A DNA stretch of 64,000 nucleotides from Strigamia acuminata. Taxonomy: Eukaryota; Arthropoda; Chilopoda; Geophilomorpha; Linotaeniidae. The notes below the pieces were generated by a model. The model saw only the letters and a list, made by a program, of their open reading frames with translations. It was not told the origin of the DNA and made no database searches. The translations under genes and the position numbers were made by a program. Positions 11,443 through 22,097 of the stretch are shown piece after piece (the first letter of the stretch is position 1; every line of letters starts with the position of its first letter). Location of the stretch: positions 14,129,060 to 14,193,059 of the forward strand of contig OX442314.1 in assembly GCA_949358305.1 (NCBI GenBank), given 5' to 3'.

Positions 11443-13160
11443 ATGGCTTCACAAGATATGGATCCTGATGTTGCAAAGACTTTATTTCGCGAAGGTGTGA
11501 CATTAATATTTTTAGATGTACCACCAAAAACTGAATTTGGAATAGATCACAATACTTAGAATGTGGAAACCGATATCAAAGGTGTCAAGATGATTCCTCT
11601 GGGCATTCATTTTGTATATTACAGGTAATTTCGAAGTTAAAAATTTGGATTTGGATTTTGCAATGACTAATGACCACAATTTATTTTCTTTATTTCAGTG
11701 CAGTTAGTCGGGACAACCAAATGGCACCCAGAACTGGATTTTTTCATTAATTCAATAAAGGAGAAATAGTTGTTACAAAATGGGATAAATATCTCGAAGG
11801 TTATTTTAACCTTCCCATAGCCATGGTAGGTCAAAAAAATTACAGAAGTGCAAAAATCACTGTAATTCTTTTTTTCCTGAAAATTAATTAATGAGGTTAA
11901 CTTTTATTCCTCAAAAACATTTTTTTCTTATTTTATAATGTCTAAATACAAATAGTTTTTCAATAATTAATAAGATAATTTAATATTTATAATATAAAAC
12001 ACCCTTAATGGGAGCGCCGTACACCACTTTGCCATCTGTTTGCACTAGGTGGCGTATTAAAATTAGTCCTAAAACATGTGCTTTTACCAGGAAAAATGCG
12101 ATTGCACCAGGAAAAATGTGATTGTGCACATGTGCAGAAGGATTTTTAAAAGAAGGCAGAAATGACCGACCTTAGCTAGCAATGGTGGAAACTAGGCTTG
12201 GCTATGGGAAGGTTAATTAACGTTTAAATTGGTCTGTAACCTGAATTGTGTATCGTTCAATATAGATATCAAAGATGAAGTCACTTCAGATGAAGAAATA
12301 GACAGGCTTAAAGAGAATTTAAGGGAGCTTGACAAACATTTAGGCGCTTATCCATACGACAACTGGAAAAAATGGATTTTCCAGACCTACTACATGACTG
12401 GTAAGGAAAAAAATTTCGTATTTTGTAAAATATTTTATACAAAACTTATTCTCTTAGACACAGTTTTAGAACGGGTGCAGCCATTAAACAAAAAAATTTC
12501 GTCAGTTTCCCATTTAATAACTGATGAGAGTGAATCGTCAACAAGAACAAATAAGAGACCAAAACTAGATGATTTTCTTCCGAAAATGTGTCAAAAACCC
12601 GGAACGGAAATTCGTTTTTCCAAATTTCCTGAAAAAAGTAAGAAGAAAAAAAAGACAATTTTGATTTTAAAAAAGTAACTTAAATGTTTTGTGAAATCAC
12701 AAAACAGTTTAGATTTGACCTATACTTTAGATCAAATGCTCAAATCGTATACAGATCCTGAAGACATTCTCGGAGAACTTCAAATGGCTTTTATTTGTTT
12801 TATTTTAGGACAGGTGTACGACGCATTTGAAGAATGGAAACATTTAATCCACTTGCTGTGCTCGTGCGACAATGCTCTTACGAAATACGCAGATTTATAT
12901 TCAAAATTCATTTTTGTACTTCATCACCAACTTCAGGAAATTCCTCGCGATTTCTTTGTAGATATTGTCAGTCGTGAAAACTTCCTCGTCAACACATTGC
13001 ATTCTTTCTTCTCCAATTTGAACGGGAACCAACAAGTACCGCACGAAATTGTAGAAAAGGGTAGAAGGTTTAAAAAAATATTTAACGAAAACATTCAAGT
13101 GGGATTTTGATAGGGAAGATGATGATGAAGCGCCTGTTGTTGTTGAAACTGAAGAAATGT
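11443..13160 (+). pseudogene. AAR2 splicing factor homologue, inactivated
   Basis: The start MASQDMDPDVAKTLFREG and the later block DPEDILGELQMAFICFILGQ are close to AAR2, the chaperone that handles Prp8 during U5 snRNP assembly. Exons read 11443-11624, 11699-11799, 12266 to about 12401, about 12459-12633 and about 12691-13160. Lesions are visible. A TAG at 11557-11559 replaces the tryptophan expected after FGIDHNT. A TAA at 11748-11750 follows GFFH. A one-base frameshift near 13090 turns the expected FKWDFD into a stop, after which the original frame continues to VVVETEEM and TGA at 13160. The acceptor of the last exon is also poor. Introns are retained, so this is a duplicated rather than a processed copy. 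Sequencing error cannot explain three separate lesions easily. Confidence 0.88.
11810..12212. mobile_element. piggyBac-like MITE in an AAR2 pseudogene intron
   Basis: Inverted termini CCTTCCCATAGCCA and TGGCTATGGGAAGG are flanked on each side by TTAA (11806-11809 and 12213-12216). TTAA duplication with termini starting CC is the piggyBac signature. At 403 bp it encodes nothing and is non-autonomous. It lies inside an intron, so it did not itself inactivate the gene. Confidence 0.82.
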
Positions 13161-13409
13161 GATTCGTGTGAATAAATAAAAATATTTGGTCAAAGTAATT
13201 TTTTTTGGAATTTTTTATTTATTAATAAAAATGATGACATTGCAATTCGATTGACGAGTTTCAAAATTATCAACATCCGAAGTTAAACTCTAAACCTTCA
13301 AAGAAATTTCATTAAAAATCATGCTAATTAGACATTTTCTTTAATTATTTCACTTTATTTACAACATCGTCTGCAATTTAACCCGTAGTTTTTCTACTTT
13401 TGTCTGCTG

Positions 13410-14400
13410 CAATCAATGAATTCGATGGATCCTAATTAATCCTGAATTTTCACCCGAAGCCACTAATAAATGCGATCCGAAGTTTGGACTCCAAGCCACC
13501 TGAAATTAGGATTAAAATTAGATTAAAATTAGATTAAAATAATATTAATTTTTAATCTCCACTCACTTTATTAATGGATGCAATTTCAAACGAACGAAGA
13601 TCAGATGAGGTCATTGTATTTGCGTGAGTTAATCGCGTAATTTCGTCCTGGGGTATTAAATTATTTGATATCTAATAAAAAATACAATTAAAATGCATGA
13701 AATCGCTAAGAAGTAATAGAATACTCGAGAGGTAACAGAAGTAAATAAACTAAAGTACCATAAAATATTCATTTACTTCCACCAATTCAATAAAACGAGT
13801 CTCTAGATTTTTACCGGTACGTTATCCATAAAAACTATTCCGTAATCCGTGACCGCGTCTCTTTATAAGACTCAGATGTCTTCTCTGGCGTTCGTTTGGC
13901 TGGATCGCAAGAATCGGCCGTCGATTGATCACTTCGAACATCTTGAGCTGAATTATCTGCTGAATTTTTCGACGAATTTGTCTCTATTTTGTCACCCAGA
14001 TCGGACTCTAGCGTCTTTAGATTGCAAACATTTGTTCTATAAATTGGCTGCAATTAAAAAAAATATACATTTTAATTTCAATCAATATTAACTAGAAATA
14101 TATTCCTTACGAATCGTTTTCTCGATATCCTTTTCTAATTACCAACGCCGTGCAGAAGTTGGGTCAAAACTGTGCCCACTACTTCACCATTCGAATCGCA
14201 AGTAGCCGTACAATTTAGCCAATCATTAACGGACACTTGCTACAAAGAAAAAATGTAAACATAAATTTCAATAATAATTTAACAAGTAAGGATAAAATTA
14301 CCCAAATGGAGCAGTTATGTGCTGCTATACATCACGAGCCATTACCGAAATAGCCCTTCTCCACAAACCTTAGATTCGTTCGCCATAAACTAAAAACAAA
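13410..14400 (-). pseudogene. GTF3C2-like (TFIIIC WD-repeat subunit) gene relic
   Basis: Minus-strand fragments read, in order, VNDWLNCTATCDSNGEVVG (about 14240-14180), an acidic linker KTLESDLGDKIETNSS (about 14020), and DYGIVFMDNVPV (about 13845-13810). The series ends with PQDEITRLTHANTMTSSDLR (about 13650-13595) and INKVAWSPNF...ASGENSGLIRIHR (about 13565-13430). The last block fits the terminal WD repeat of the TFIIIC subunit GTF3C2 (NKV-x-SPN ... SGGQSGLVRIH). A frame change is needed near 13850, and an in-frame stop follows LLHGVGN. The upstream portion near 14310-14400 carries more stops. It is a decayed copy; the family call is moderate. Confidence 0.5.
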
Positions 14401-14494
14401 ATTTTGGTTCAAATATGTACCGATGAAAGAAAATATAAAAATGAATAAATTTGACACGTTACAAGTCCATTTATAAAAGTAAACTACCTAAATT

Positions 14495-15185
14495 TCGACC
14501 AAGTCGAAAGGAATCCTGGTCGAAGTGAATCCCGGTCGAGATAAATCCTGGTCGCAAAGAATCCTAGTCGATAAAATTCCAGGTCGCAATCCAACCGGTC
14601 GAAAAGAATCCTGGTCGCAAACAATCCTGATCGGAAATAGACCTGTGCGCCGAGCGCAATTTTTCGGCGGCGGCTTGATTCGGCTGGTCGCCACGAGGTG
14701 GCGGCGGCTCGAACCCGGCTCGTTCGCAGGGGTCGGCGGCTGGCGGCTCAGCCGATCCAATACGGTATCGGCGGCGGCTAGCCGGCTGATCGGCTAAACC
14801 GAAATTTTCGGTGTAAAATCAACAAAAAAACCAAAAAACTCCCCAAAAAAAAAATTAAAAAAAATTAACAAGAAAAAAATAAAAACTTGCGATAAAATCA
14901 TCTGAAAAAAAAAAAAAAAAAAAAAAAAAAATTCAGCCGTTCGACGCCGGCAAATCAGCAGCGGCGGCGGCTTGTAATTAGTTGTAAATTGTCGCCACAC
15001 GGCGGCGGCGGCTGGGGTCCAGCCGACCAGCCGCCGAGCCGAGTCAGCTCAGCCGACTCGGCGCACAGGCCTAATCGGAAACAATCCTGGTCGCAAACAA
15101 TCCGGTCGAGAAAAATCCGGTCGCAAAAAATCCGGTCGAAAAAAAACGCGGTCGAAAGGAATCCGAGTCGAAAATATTCTACCCT
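14495..15185. repeat. Right TCGACC array of the foldback segment
   Basis: Units of AATCCTGGTCGCAAA and AAAATCCGGTCG are the reverse complement of the array at 7437-7660. The array is split by a GC-rich nested element at 14640-15071. Confidence 0.85.
14640..15071. mobile_element. Nested GC-rich MITE with TA flanks
   Basis: Termini CCTGTGCGCCGAG and CTCGGCGCACAGG are inverted, each next to a TA dinucleotide (14638-14639 and 15072-15073). The body is rich in CGGCGGCGGCT, with an A-rich centre near 14820-14930. TA flanks would suit a Tc1/mariner-type target, but the family is not certain. It interrupts the right TCGACC array, so it arrived later. Confidence 0.65.
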
Positions 15186-15898
15186 GCCCTTACAGTTTGC
15201 CGTAAATCAGAGTTGTCAGCATTGGTATTTCCAGTCCACAGCTCTGAAAAATGAGTCTTTTTTTTATTTATTTTTTTCATAATGTGTGGAATGACCTGTT
15301 CTAGGGCGCTACGAAGCCCAACTTTTAATTTTTTGTTACGCTGAATTGATTTTTGGAAAAAACACCCAAAATTAGACAAACCGGAAGTTGAAACAGACAG
15401 ACAAACATTCAAGGTAAGTTAAATAAAAGCCTTTAAAAAAGGCGTACAGCCTTTTAGGTTTGATTTAATGAAATAACTTGTTTTTATCTTAAGAATAAAA
15501 CTTTTCTCGCTCCCAAATAGGCAAGCAACAGGAAGACATTCCGATTATTTTAGCCGATGTGAGCGATGCGGCGATGCCAGTTCTCTCGGCGGAATATGCA
15601 ACAGAGCGATAATTCTCCTCAACTGCGCCGGACCCGTAAGTGTGAATCAAATACTTCTATAATGCGAATTTTGATATTGCATTTTTGCGACAGTATCGAT
15701 TTTTTGACGAATCTATTGTGAAGGCATGCGTTGAAAACAAAACTCATCATATTGACATCAGCGGTGAGCCCCAAGTAAATATTTTTAATTTTTATATATT
15801 TTTGTGGATAAAATTTCTAATGTTTTGCTTCTAGTTCTTAGAGAGAATACAGTTAGAGTATCACCAGCTCGCCAAAGATGCAGGTGTATATATATATA

Positions 15899-17142
15899 CA
15901 GGGTGGAAGAAAAGTCTGTTCCCCTCAAATATTTCCTCAGCAATTGCATCTAGGCCAACTTTGATGAAGCGATCATATAGGAAGTTGGGTGAGAGCAATC
16001 CAATGATGTCATCAAATTTGACTTTGAAGGCCATTTTCAAGGTTATTCACTTGCTAACTTCTAAACGAATCAGGTTAAAGCAAAAAAGTCAATTACAAAG
16101 TTGTAGAGCACCATCAAATTAGTACTATCCAACTTATCTTAGTCATCTTAAGTTAAATGTTTTCTTTTTAAAAAGGAGACAAATCAGAAAAAAAATTAGC
16201 AAAGGGAAATTTTTTAATCCTCGGAGGCATAAGGATAAAATGTGCCGTTCTGGTTAAGCCATTACGGATTTATGGACAATTTTTAAGTCAATTGGTTAAA
16301 GGGCCATTTAGTTTGTTTTTAGTTCGGAACTAATTTTATTGAGGACGAATGTCTAAACAATAAAAATAAATAGATTTGAGCCATCTGGAGGTGGTTTTAA
16401 TCATTACTGGTAAATGCGAAAAGCTGTTCACTGAAGCGCTGTTTACAAATGCAGCAAAGCCAGCTTAAAAGTTATGCTGGAGTTTTAAGGGGCAGAAAAT
16501 TTCCAAGTTGAATATTTAATTAAATAAATGATGAATCATTACAAATTTCACCTGAGATTTACTTTATTATCAGATAAACAGTCACAAATTTTCAGCAAAA
16601 AAAATTCATATGAAAAAAAAATTTTCCATTTAAGAAAAAGCTTGTCCATAAATCCGTATAGCCAAGGGTTAATCTTGTGATAAAATAATTATTGAGGCAT
16701 TAAAAAAAGCAGTGGTTTTTTTTGTTTACTTGCATAATGATGCACATTTGAATACGTTTATTTAAGTAATTCAGTATTTTTGTGATAGAAATTTAAGTTT
16801 TGTCACAATGGCTGGCTTTATTTCAGCTGATTTGTCTCCCTTTTAAAAGAAAACATTTAACCTTGGACGGTGTTTGTCCAAGATTTAACTTAAGATGACT
16901 AAGATAAGGTGGACAGTACTAATTTGATGGTGCTCTACAACTTTGTAATTGAATTTTTTGCTCTAACCTGATTGGTTTAGAAGTTAGCAACTGAATAACC
17001 TTGCAAATGGCCTTCAAGGTCAAATTTGATGACATCATTGGATTGCTCTCACCCAACTTCCTATAGGATCGCTTCATCAAAGTTGGCCTGGATGCAATTG
17101 CTGAGGAAATATTTGAGGGGAACAGACTTTTCTTCCACCCTG
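15899..17142. mobile_element. Mariner-like element with long inverted repeats, non-autonomous
   Basis: It starts CAGGGTGGAAGAAAAGTC and ends with the reverse complement; both sides have TATA. Inverted repeats of roughly 280 bp surround an AT-rich centre without a transposase frame. The TA-type flank and CAGGGTG start suit the Tc1/mariner group. It sits inside an exon of the second SCCPDH copy, right after codons for KDAG. Confidence 0.85.
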
Positions 17143-17189
17143 TATATAATTGGTTCCTGTGGCTTCGATAGCATTCCTTGTGAAATGGG

Positions 17190-17376
17190 CAGTGGCGGAT
17201 CTAGCACCCGGCTATCGGGGTTTGAGCCCCGGGCCCCCAAATTCTAGGGGGCCCCCGAGACTCTGGGCCACGTACTTAAAAAAAAAAAAAAAAAGAAAGG
17301 TCGCGAAAAAATTTTGAGAAAGGGGCCCCGAAAAAACCTCAAGCCCCGGGCCCCCGAAAAGCTAGATCCGCCCCTG
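17190..17376. mobile_element. hAT-type MITE with perfect 8-bp duplication
   Basis: Termini CAGTGGCGGATCTAG and CTAGATCCGCCCCTG are imperfect inverted repeats. The direct repeat GAAATGGG at 17182-17189 and 17377-17384 is a perfect 8-bp target duplication, the hAT hallmark. At 187 bp it has a GC-rich body with a poly-A run. It is the second insertion in the same SCCPDH-copy exon. Confidence 0.92.
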
Positions 17377-18488
17377 GAAATGGGTATTCAATACCTTCGC
17401 CAGAAATTTCCAGGTTTGGACAATTTTTATGCTTAAAAATTCGAGTTAATATTATTTTTTACATTTACCAAGGGTGGTCCGACCAAACAAGACGTAATTA
17501 AACTACAAAAACACTATACGAGTGAATAAGTCGTTTAAATCAGTGCAAATGACCTCTTTTGTATTTTAAATTTGTTTTACACTCGTTTAAATGACTGATA
17601 ATATACCGAGTATATTTATTTTTGTTTTTCTAATCGTAATTTACTTTTAGATCAAAGAAGCGTCGTTTACATCTACTATTATTGGAACTGGTTATGAAGA
17701 TAAATTAGATAACCCAACTGATGATCATGCAACTCCCCTGAATGCTAAACTTGTTGTGAAAGTTAAAGGACCCGGTGATAAAAATTAAATTAGAAAATTA
17801 GACGTATGTGGAAAAACTTACTTAATGTCTAAATTTGGAAGCTGGATTAGTGACTACACCAATCTGCATGATTCAAGCTGGAATGGTTTTGTTGGATTCG
17901 ATGGATAACCTGCCAAGAAAGTAAGTGCAGAAATATAATTTATTTTTACGATTTCAACTTCATTTCTTTTTTTCTCTTGTCCTTTCCTTCAGGGGTGGTG
18001 TTTATATGCCAGGTAGTGCGTTTGTTAATACCACAATTATTAATAGATTATCTGCAAATGGTTTGGATTTCGTTTGTGGAAATCATCTCAAGTTAGACGG
18101 AGCAAAATGATACAATAATTTATTTATTTAATCCGCTAAATGTGCACGTTTATTCTTATACAAAAGCTTTACGGTTTCTAAAACTTCGCTATACGACGCT
18201 TTTCTAATTGTAAACGACAAAATTAAATCAAAATTTGTTAACAAATTCTATATTTATGTATGCAAGAAATTATAAAATTTACTAAAACGTGAATTTTTAT
18301 TTTTATTTTTGAATATTACAAGAATAAACAGCTTGATCAATAACCGCATTTAATTTAATTATAGTCACACAGGCGTAACAACCAACCACTACCCCTGTCC
18401 TGCGGGGGCCCACAGCTGAAAGAAAAAAAACAAGAAACAATTTGATTCGTTGTTACGCCGAATGAACAACACAAGAAACAGATTTAAT

Positions 18489-18819
18489 TAGAGTTGCACC
18501 GAATACCAATAAAGCCGAATACCGAATATTAAAAAAAGAGCAATTTTTCGGGTTGAAAAAGCAATTTTCGTACAAAGAATGTAGTCTCCATGCCAAAATG
18601 CAATTTTTACCTAAAATATTCAATTCTCACTTAAAATCCAAAGTTATCTGATAAAATTCATTTTATAATGTGTAAATTATCCGCATCCTAAAGATGTGAA
18701 ACTTAAATTAAAAATTTTTATTATTATTATACAAGTATATTCAGCCGAATATCAGGTTGATATTCAGATTGGTATTCGGTGTTTAGCCGAAAACAAATCG
18801 AATATTTGGTGCAACCCTA
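18489..18819. mobile_element. Probable hAT-type MITE
   Basis: Inverted termini TAGAGTTGCACCGAATA and TATTTGGTGCAACCCTA bound 331 bp of AT-rich sequence. Flanking octamers GATTTAAT and GATTTTAT match at seven of eight positions, consistent with an aged 8-bp duplication. No coding frame. Confidence 0.72.
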
Positions 18820-20348
18820 GATTTTATTCACAAAAATCCTCCAAACAGATTTAGTCTCGAATAGTTGCCTCTCTCTAATAACCGCATAATTGAACGAGTA
18901 GTTTATTTGAGTCAAAACTTGAAACTACAGCTGCAAAAACAAGTTTAAGCGTATGTTTTCTTTTGGTGACTAACGCGACTTTGAATAATACTGTCGTTTG
19001 TAGTTGAATGTTATTTCATCTGGTTTGGTCACGACCTTATATGGAAAGATAATGATTAGAACCGCCCATTTCCATTTGCCGATGAATCTATTTCGGTGCA
19101 GGTCGTGATACTGGGAGGGGGTGGTATCGGTCCAAATAAAACGTGTTGTAGGAGTACCTCAATAACCCTCGGGCTTAAAAAGTTGATGGAGCTACATCGC
19201 GATTTGTAATGATATTGTATGGCAATGTCTTTCTGCAACCTGCTGTTATAAAATAGTATTTTCACTGGAGGTTTTTGCACTATCCAGTCGTGATTGAACG
19301 AGTCATTACGGACATTTAATGGCGAAAAAAAACAACTTTTCCTGTCCGGCAAATTGCAAAACAGCTTAATCTAGGCCCATGACCTTATGGGGGTGTTAAT
19401 TCTAATTTATTACGTCACAAGCACGGACGGCCGGGGGAAATATGCGTTATAACCCCATAATCTGCGGAACGAAAGTGTGGGACTGAGCTAAAAAGGAAGT
19501 GCTGGATGTGAGAAGAGTTAAAGAGTTGGAGTAAATAAGCAAGGATCGCATCACGTAAGTCGGGTAGAGTTGGTTCTGGATTGTAATTTGTTTGTTTTTG
19601 CTGAATTAAGAGTTATTCCACGAGTTAGAATATTTTTTTTTTACGTTTGAGTGCCAATTTGGACGTGGTTGGCGCCAATCGGACGTGAAATGTGATTTAA
19701 CTACCGTAATAGTGGTGGTTTATCGTATTGATCTAAATGCTAGCGCCGGTATACTAAACGAGACCAATGACTTGCAGGTCGGCCGTTCAGGTTTCGCTAT
19801 TCATTTGTGCGGAAAGTTTTCCTTTTCTGACAATATTGGAGGTCGGAGATCAATGGCCTTGAAGCATAGTGGGCGGATTTGAGAGTTAAATTATGGGTGA
19901 CTAGGGTTACATCAATTCAAATAACGTTTGGGAATTGGTAAGTCATCCAAAATGGGAAAAGCTGAAGAAAGAAAGAAAGAAAAGAAGTTTTTTTTTTCTT
20001 CTTTGCTTTAATCGAGCGATTCGCATAGCGAACTGTAAGTGCGTGACTTTCTCTTTCTTCCTCTCTGTCTCTCTATTTTTCTTCTCGTTGTACTTCTCAT
20101 GACAGTCGAAGTGGGATTTACGTGAAGCAAAAAAGGTTGGAGAGTTTGGACAAAAAAACAAATCGTTTTTCATTCTCTGACAGAATCGACAGTTGTGCTC
20201 GAGTGAGGTCTGAACACGGAGGTAATGAAGTGATCCTTTACTTGGCCTTAAGGTAAGGTGACGCTTGCACTTCTAGACGTTGGTGGTGGTGGTCTCGCAA
20301 TTTATTTTTAATTTGTTGTTTGCAGTTTGCACGTTTCGCAATGCCAAA
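18820..20348. other. Intergenic sequence and probable 5' leader of the GT31 gene
   Basis: No convincing gene. A minus-strand frame of 98 codons (19056-19352) has no recognisable domain. A pyrimidine tract ending TTTGCAG at about 20324 looks like a splice acceptor in front of the GT31 start. A 5' untranslated exon is therefore likely, possibly ending at the GGTAATG near 20220. Confidence 0.4.
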
Positions 20349-21368
20349 ATGCAATTATTATGCAAATGGAGACGTGGACTGAATGGAGCAATATTTTTCC
20401 TAGTGTTATTCGCTTTCCTAACGGGTACATTGTACGTTTGGAAGCGCCTACCCCAACGAAGCAATTCACACTTTCGACTCATTAATCATCTCCAACCCGA
20501 CCATTTACCCGTGCCGCCTTCTTCGCATCTCGTTGATCTGCGCAACTTCACATTCGCTTTGCTCAGTGACATATGCGATTACCAAGACGTTTATCTTCTC
20601 ACACTCGTCCATTCCACACCCACGCACGTCAAGGAACGCAAGGCCATCCGGTCAACGTGGGGCGCAGTAAATCAAGTTTCAGGGCGCTCTATCCGAACGG
20701 TTTTTTTAGCCGGCAAAAGCACGTCGGAACAAATACAGCACCAACTGCAAATCGAAAGTTCCATTTATAAAGACATTGTGCAAGGAAATTTCATCGACAG
20801 TTATGCTAATCTTACGTATAAAAATGTTATGGGATTAAAGTGGGCCCGAACGTATTGCAATTCTTCGCGTTTTATACTCAAAGTGGACGAAGATGCCTAT
20901 GTGGACATTGTGCAGTTCGTTAGGTTTATGTTGACTGTGTACGGAGATAATGCGATGAGAGTTCTTATGTGCCATGTGTTTCCCGAAGGTACGCCTGCGC
21001 TCCGCCAGGGCAAGTGGACTGTTCCGGTGGTCGAATATCCGTATTCGAGATACCCGAGGTATTGCGCGGGTCTGGCGTATGTGCTCAGCTTCGATGTGGT
21101 TACGGATTTAGTGATTGCGTCTGAACGGGTCCCGTTTTTCTGGATTGATGATGTTTATGTTACGGGTTTGTTGGCTGAAGCTGTGAGTTTGAGACATCTG
21201 TCTATGAATTTTCGAATCACGCTTGATGCGACGCCATTAAAGAGGTGGCTGAGGGAGGAAACGTTACACCAATGTCGGTTTTTTATTGGGAATTTAGGAG
21301 ATGTAATAGACTGGCCTAAAATGTTGAGGAATTTGTGGTTCAAGACAGTTGTTGTTCATCAGAAATAA
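20349..21368 (+). CDS. Beta-1,3-galactosyltransferase-like GT31 enzyme
   Basis: A single-exon frame of 339 residues starting MQLLCKWRRG. It has the type II Golgi layout: a short basic tail, one membrane segment (about residues 12-30, AIFFLVLFAFLTGTLYVW), a stem, then the catalytic domain. Family 31 motifs appear in order: RKAIRSTWG, YKDIVQGNFIDSYANLTYK, the metal-binding DxD region as KVDEDAYVD, YPRYCAGLAYVLS, and IDDVYVTG where the usual form is EDVYVG. The enzyme should add a beta-1,3-linked sugar to glycoprotein or glycolipid acceptors. The exact acceptor cannot be read from sequence. An out-of-frame ATG at 20341 opens a 13-codon upstream frame that overlaps the start codon and could lower translation. 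Confidence 0.9.
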   Translation: MQLLCKWRRGLNGAIFFLVLFAFLTGTLYVWKRLPQRSNSHFRLINHLQPDHLPVPPSSHLVDLRNFTFALLSDICDYQDVYLLTLVHSTPTHVKERKAIRSTWGAVNQVSGRSIRTVFLAGKSTSEQIQHQLQIESSIYKDIVQGNFIDSYANLTYKNVMGLKWARTYCNSSRFILKVDEDAYVDIVQFVRFMLTVYGDNAMRVLMCHVFPEGTPALRQGKWTVPVVEYPYSRYPRYCAGLAYVLSFDVVTDLVIASERVPFFWIDDVYVTGLLAEAVSLRHLSMNFRITLDATPLKRWLREETLHQCRFFIGNLGDVIDWPKMLRNLWFKTVVVHQK

Positions 21369-21719
21369 AAGAGAAAATGTTTGTAAATGCGTTTTGTGGT
21401 TAGTTATTTTCTACACAATGTACTCGGTGATTGGTTTCAACTGTGCAGAACGACTAATTGCTTCGTTTAAAAAAGTTAATTAGTATTCAGGTGTGAGGTC
21501 ATCAAAGGTCGTTTTTCGTTGTCTGTAGTTCAATACGACAGGAAACATGGTGGTTAATTAACTTTTTTAGATAATGCAATTAGTTGTTAATTCTGTGGTG
21601 TTCGTTTCTTTGAACTCAATAGGTCAAAAGGAATTTTCATGCAAACATTAACAAGTGAAGTAACACCGGACACACGAAGTGCCAAAGATAAAATCAAATG
21701 TCGAGTAAAAGAGGGCCCT

Positions 21720-22065
21720 TAGAAAAAAAAATTTATAAATAATTTTACAAAATTTGAGAAATTTTACCGAATTTACAATTTTTTTTAGAAATTTTACCGA
21801 ATTTTCAAATTTTTTAGAAATCTTACAGAATGTGCAAATTTTTTAGAAGTTTTACGGATTTTTGCAAAAATTTTAGTAATTTTATGGATTTTTGCAAAAA
21901 TTTTAGAAATTTTACGGAATTTTGCAAAAATTTTAGAAATTTTTGCGAATTTTACAAAATTCTTAGAAGTTTTACCGAATTTTATAAGTGAGAAATTTTA
22001 CCGAATTTTATGAGTGAGAAATTTTTAAGAATTTTCCAAAACTTTAAAATTATTTAACATCGCAA
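21720..22065. repeat. AT-rich degenerate tandem repeat
   Basis: Units resembling TTTTAGAAATTTTACCGAAT recur with a period of roughly 30 bp and many point changes. No coding content. Confidence 0.75.
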
Positions 22066-22097
22066 AAAAATAAAAAATTGAAATTGTTTAACTATTA

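Larger units (their letters stand above)
7425..15190. mobile_element. Large foldback-type segment carrying broken host genes
   Basis: The left end (about 7425-7660) is an array of units like TTTTCGACCAGGAAAA. The right end (about 14495-15185) is an array of the reverse complement, CCTGGTCGAAA. The outermost sequences match as inverted repeats: GAATATTTTCGACCCGGATTC on the left and, reverse-complemented on the right, GAATATTTTCGACTCGGATTC. Tandem-array inverted termini are the hallmark of foldback elements. Between them lie an ICMT exon, an AAR2 pseudogene, a GTF3C2-like pseudogene, a CA microsatellite and hairpins. I see no transposase. ACAGT occurs just outside both ends, but this is too short and imperfectly placed to be a firm target duplication. 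Reading the whole as one mobile unit is inference; two independent insertions of the repeat in opposite orientation would look similar. Confidence 0.55.
6796..18110 (+). pseudogene. Second SCCPDH copy, inactivated and interrupted by transposons
   Basis: Exon 1 (6796 to about 6975) starts MSETF and keeps VIYGASGFSGQ but lacks part of its 3' half. Later pieces align exon by exon with the intact neighbour. They are 15521-15635 (frame broken near 15570), 15694-15774 (81 bp as in the intact copy), and a split exon 15835-17413. Last come 17651 to about 17775, about 17840-17920, and 17993-18110 ending in TGA. The exons matching 5314-5996 of the intact gene are missing. The split exon carries a mariner-like element after GATGCAGGTG and a hAT MITE after GAAATGGG. 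Intron 1 holds a roughly 7.8 kb foldback-bounded segment. Surviving GT-AG introns show that it arose by DNA duplication rather than retroposition. Confidence 0.88.

Noticed and set aside
7420-15195. ACAGT as a 5-bp target duplication of the foldback segment
   Set aside because: The word is present just outside both ends, but its distance to the aligned termini differs by two bases and five bases is too short to exclude chance.
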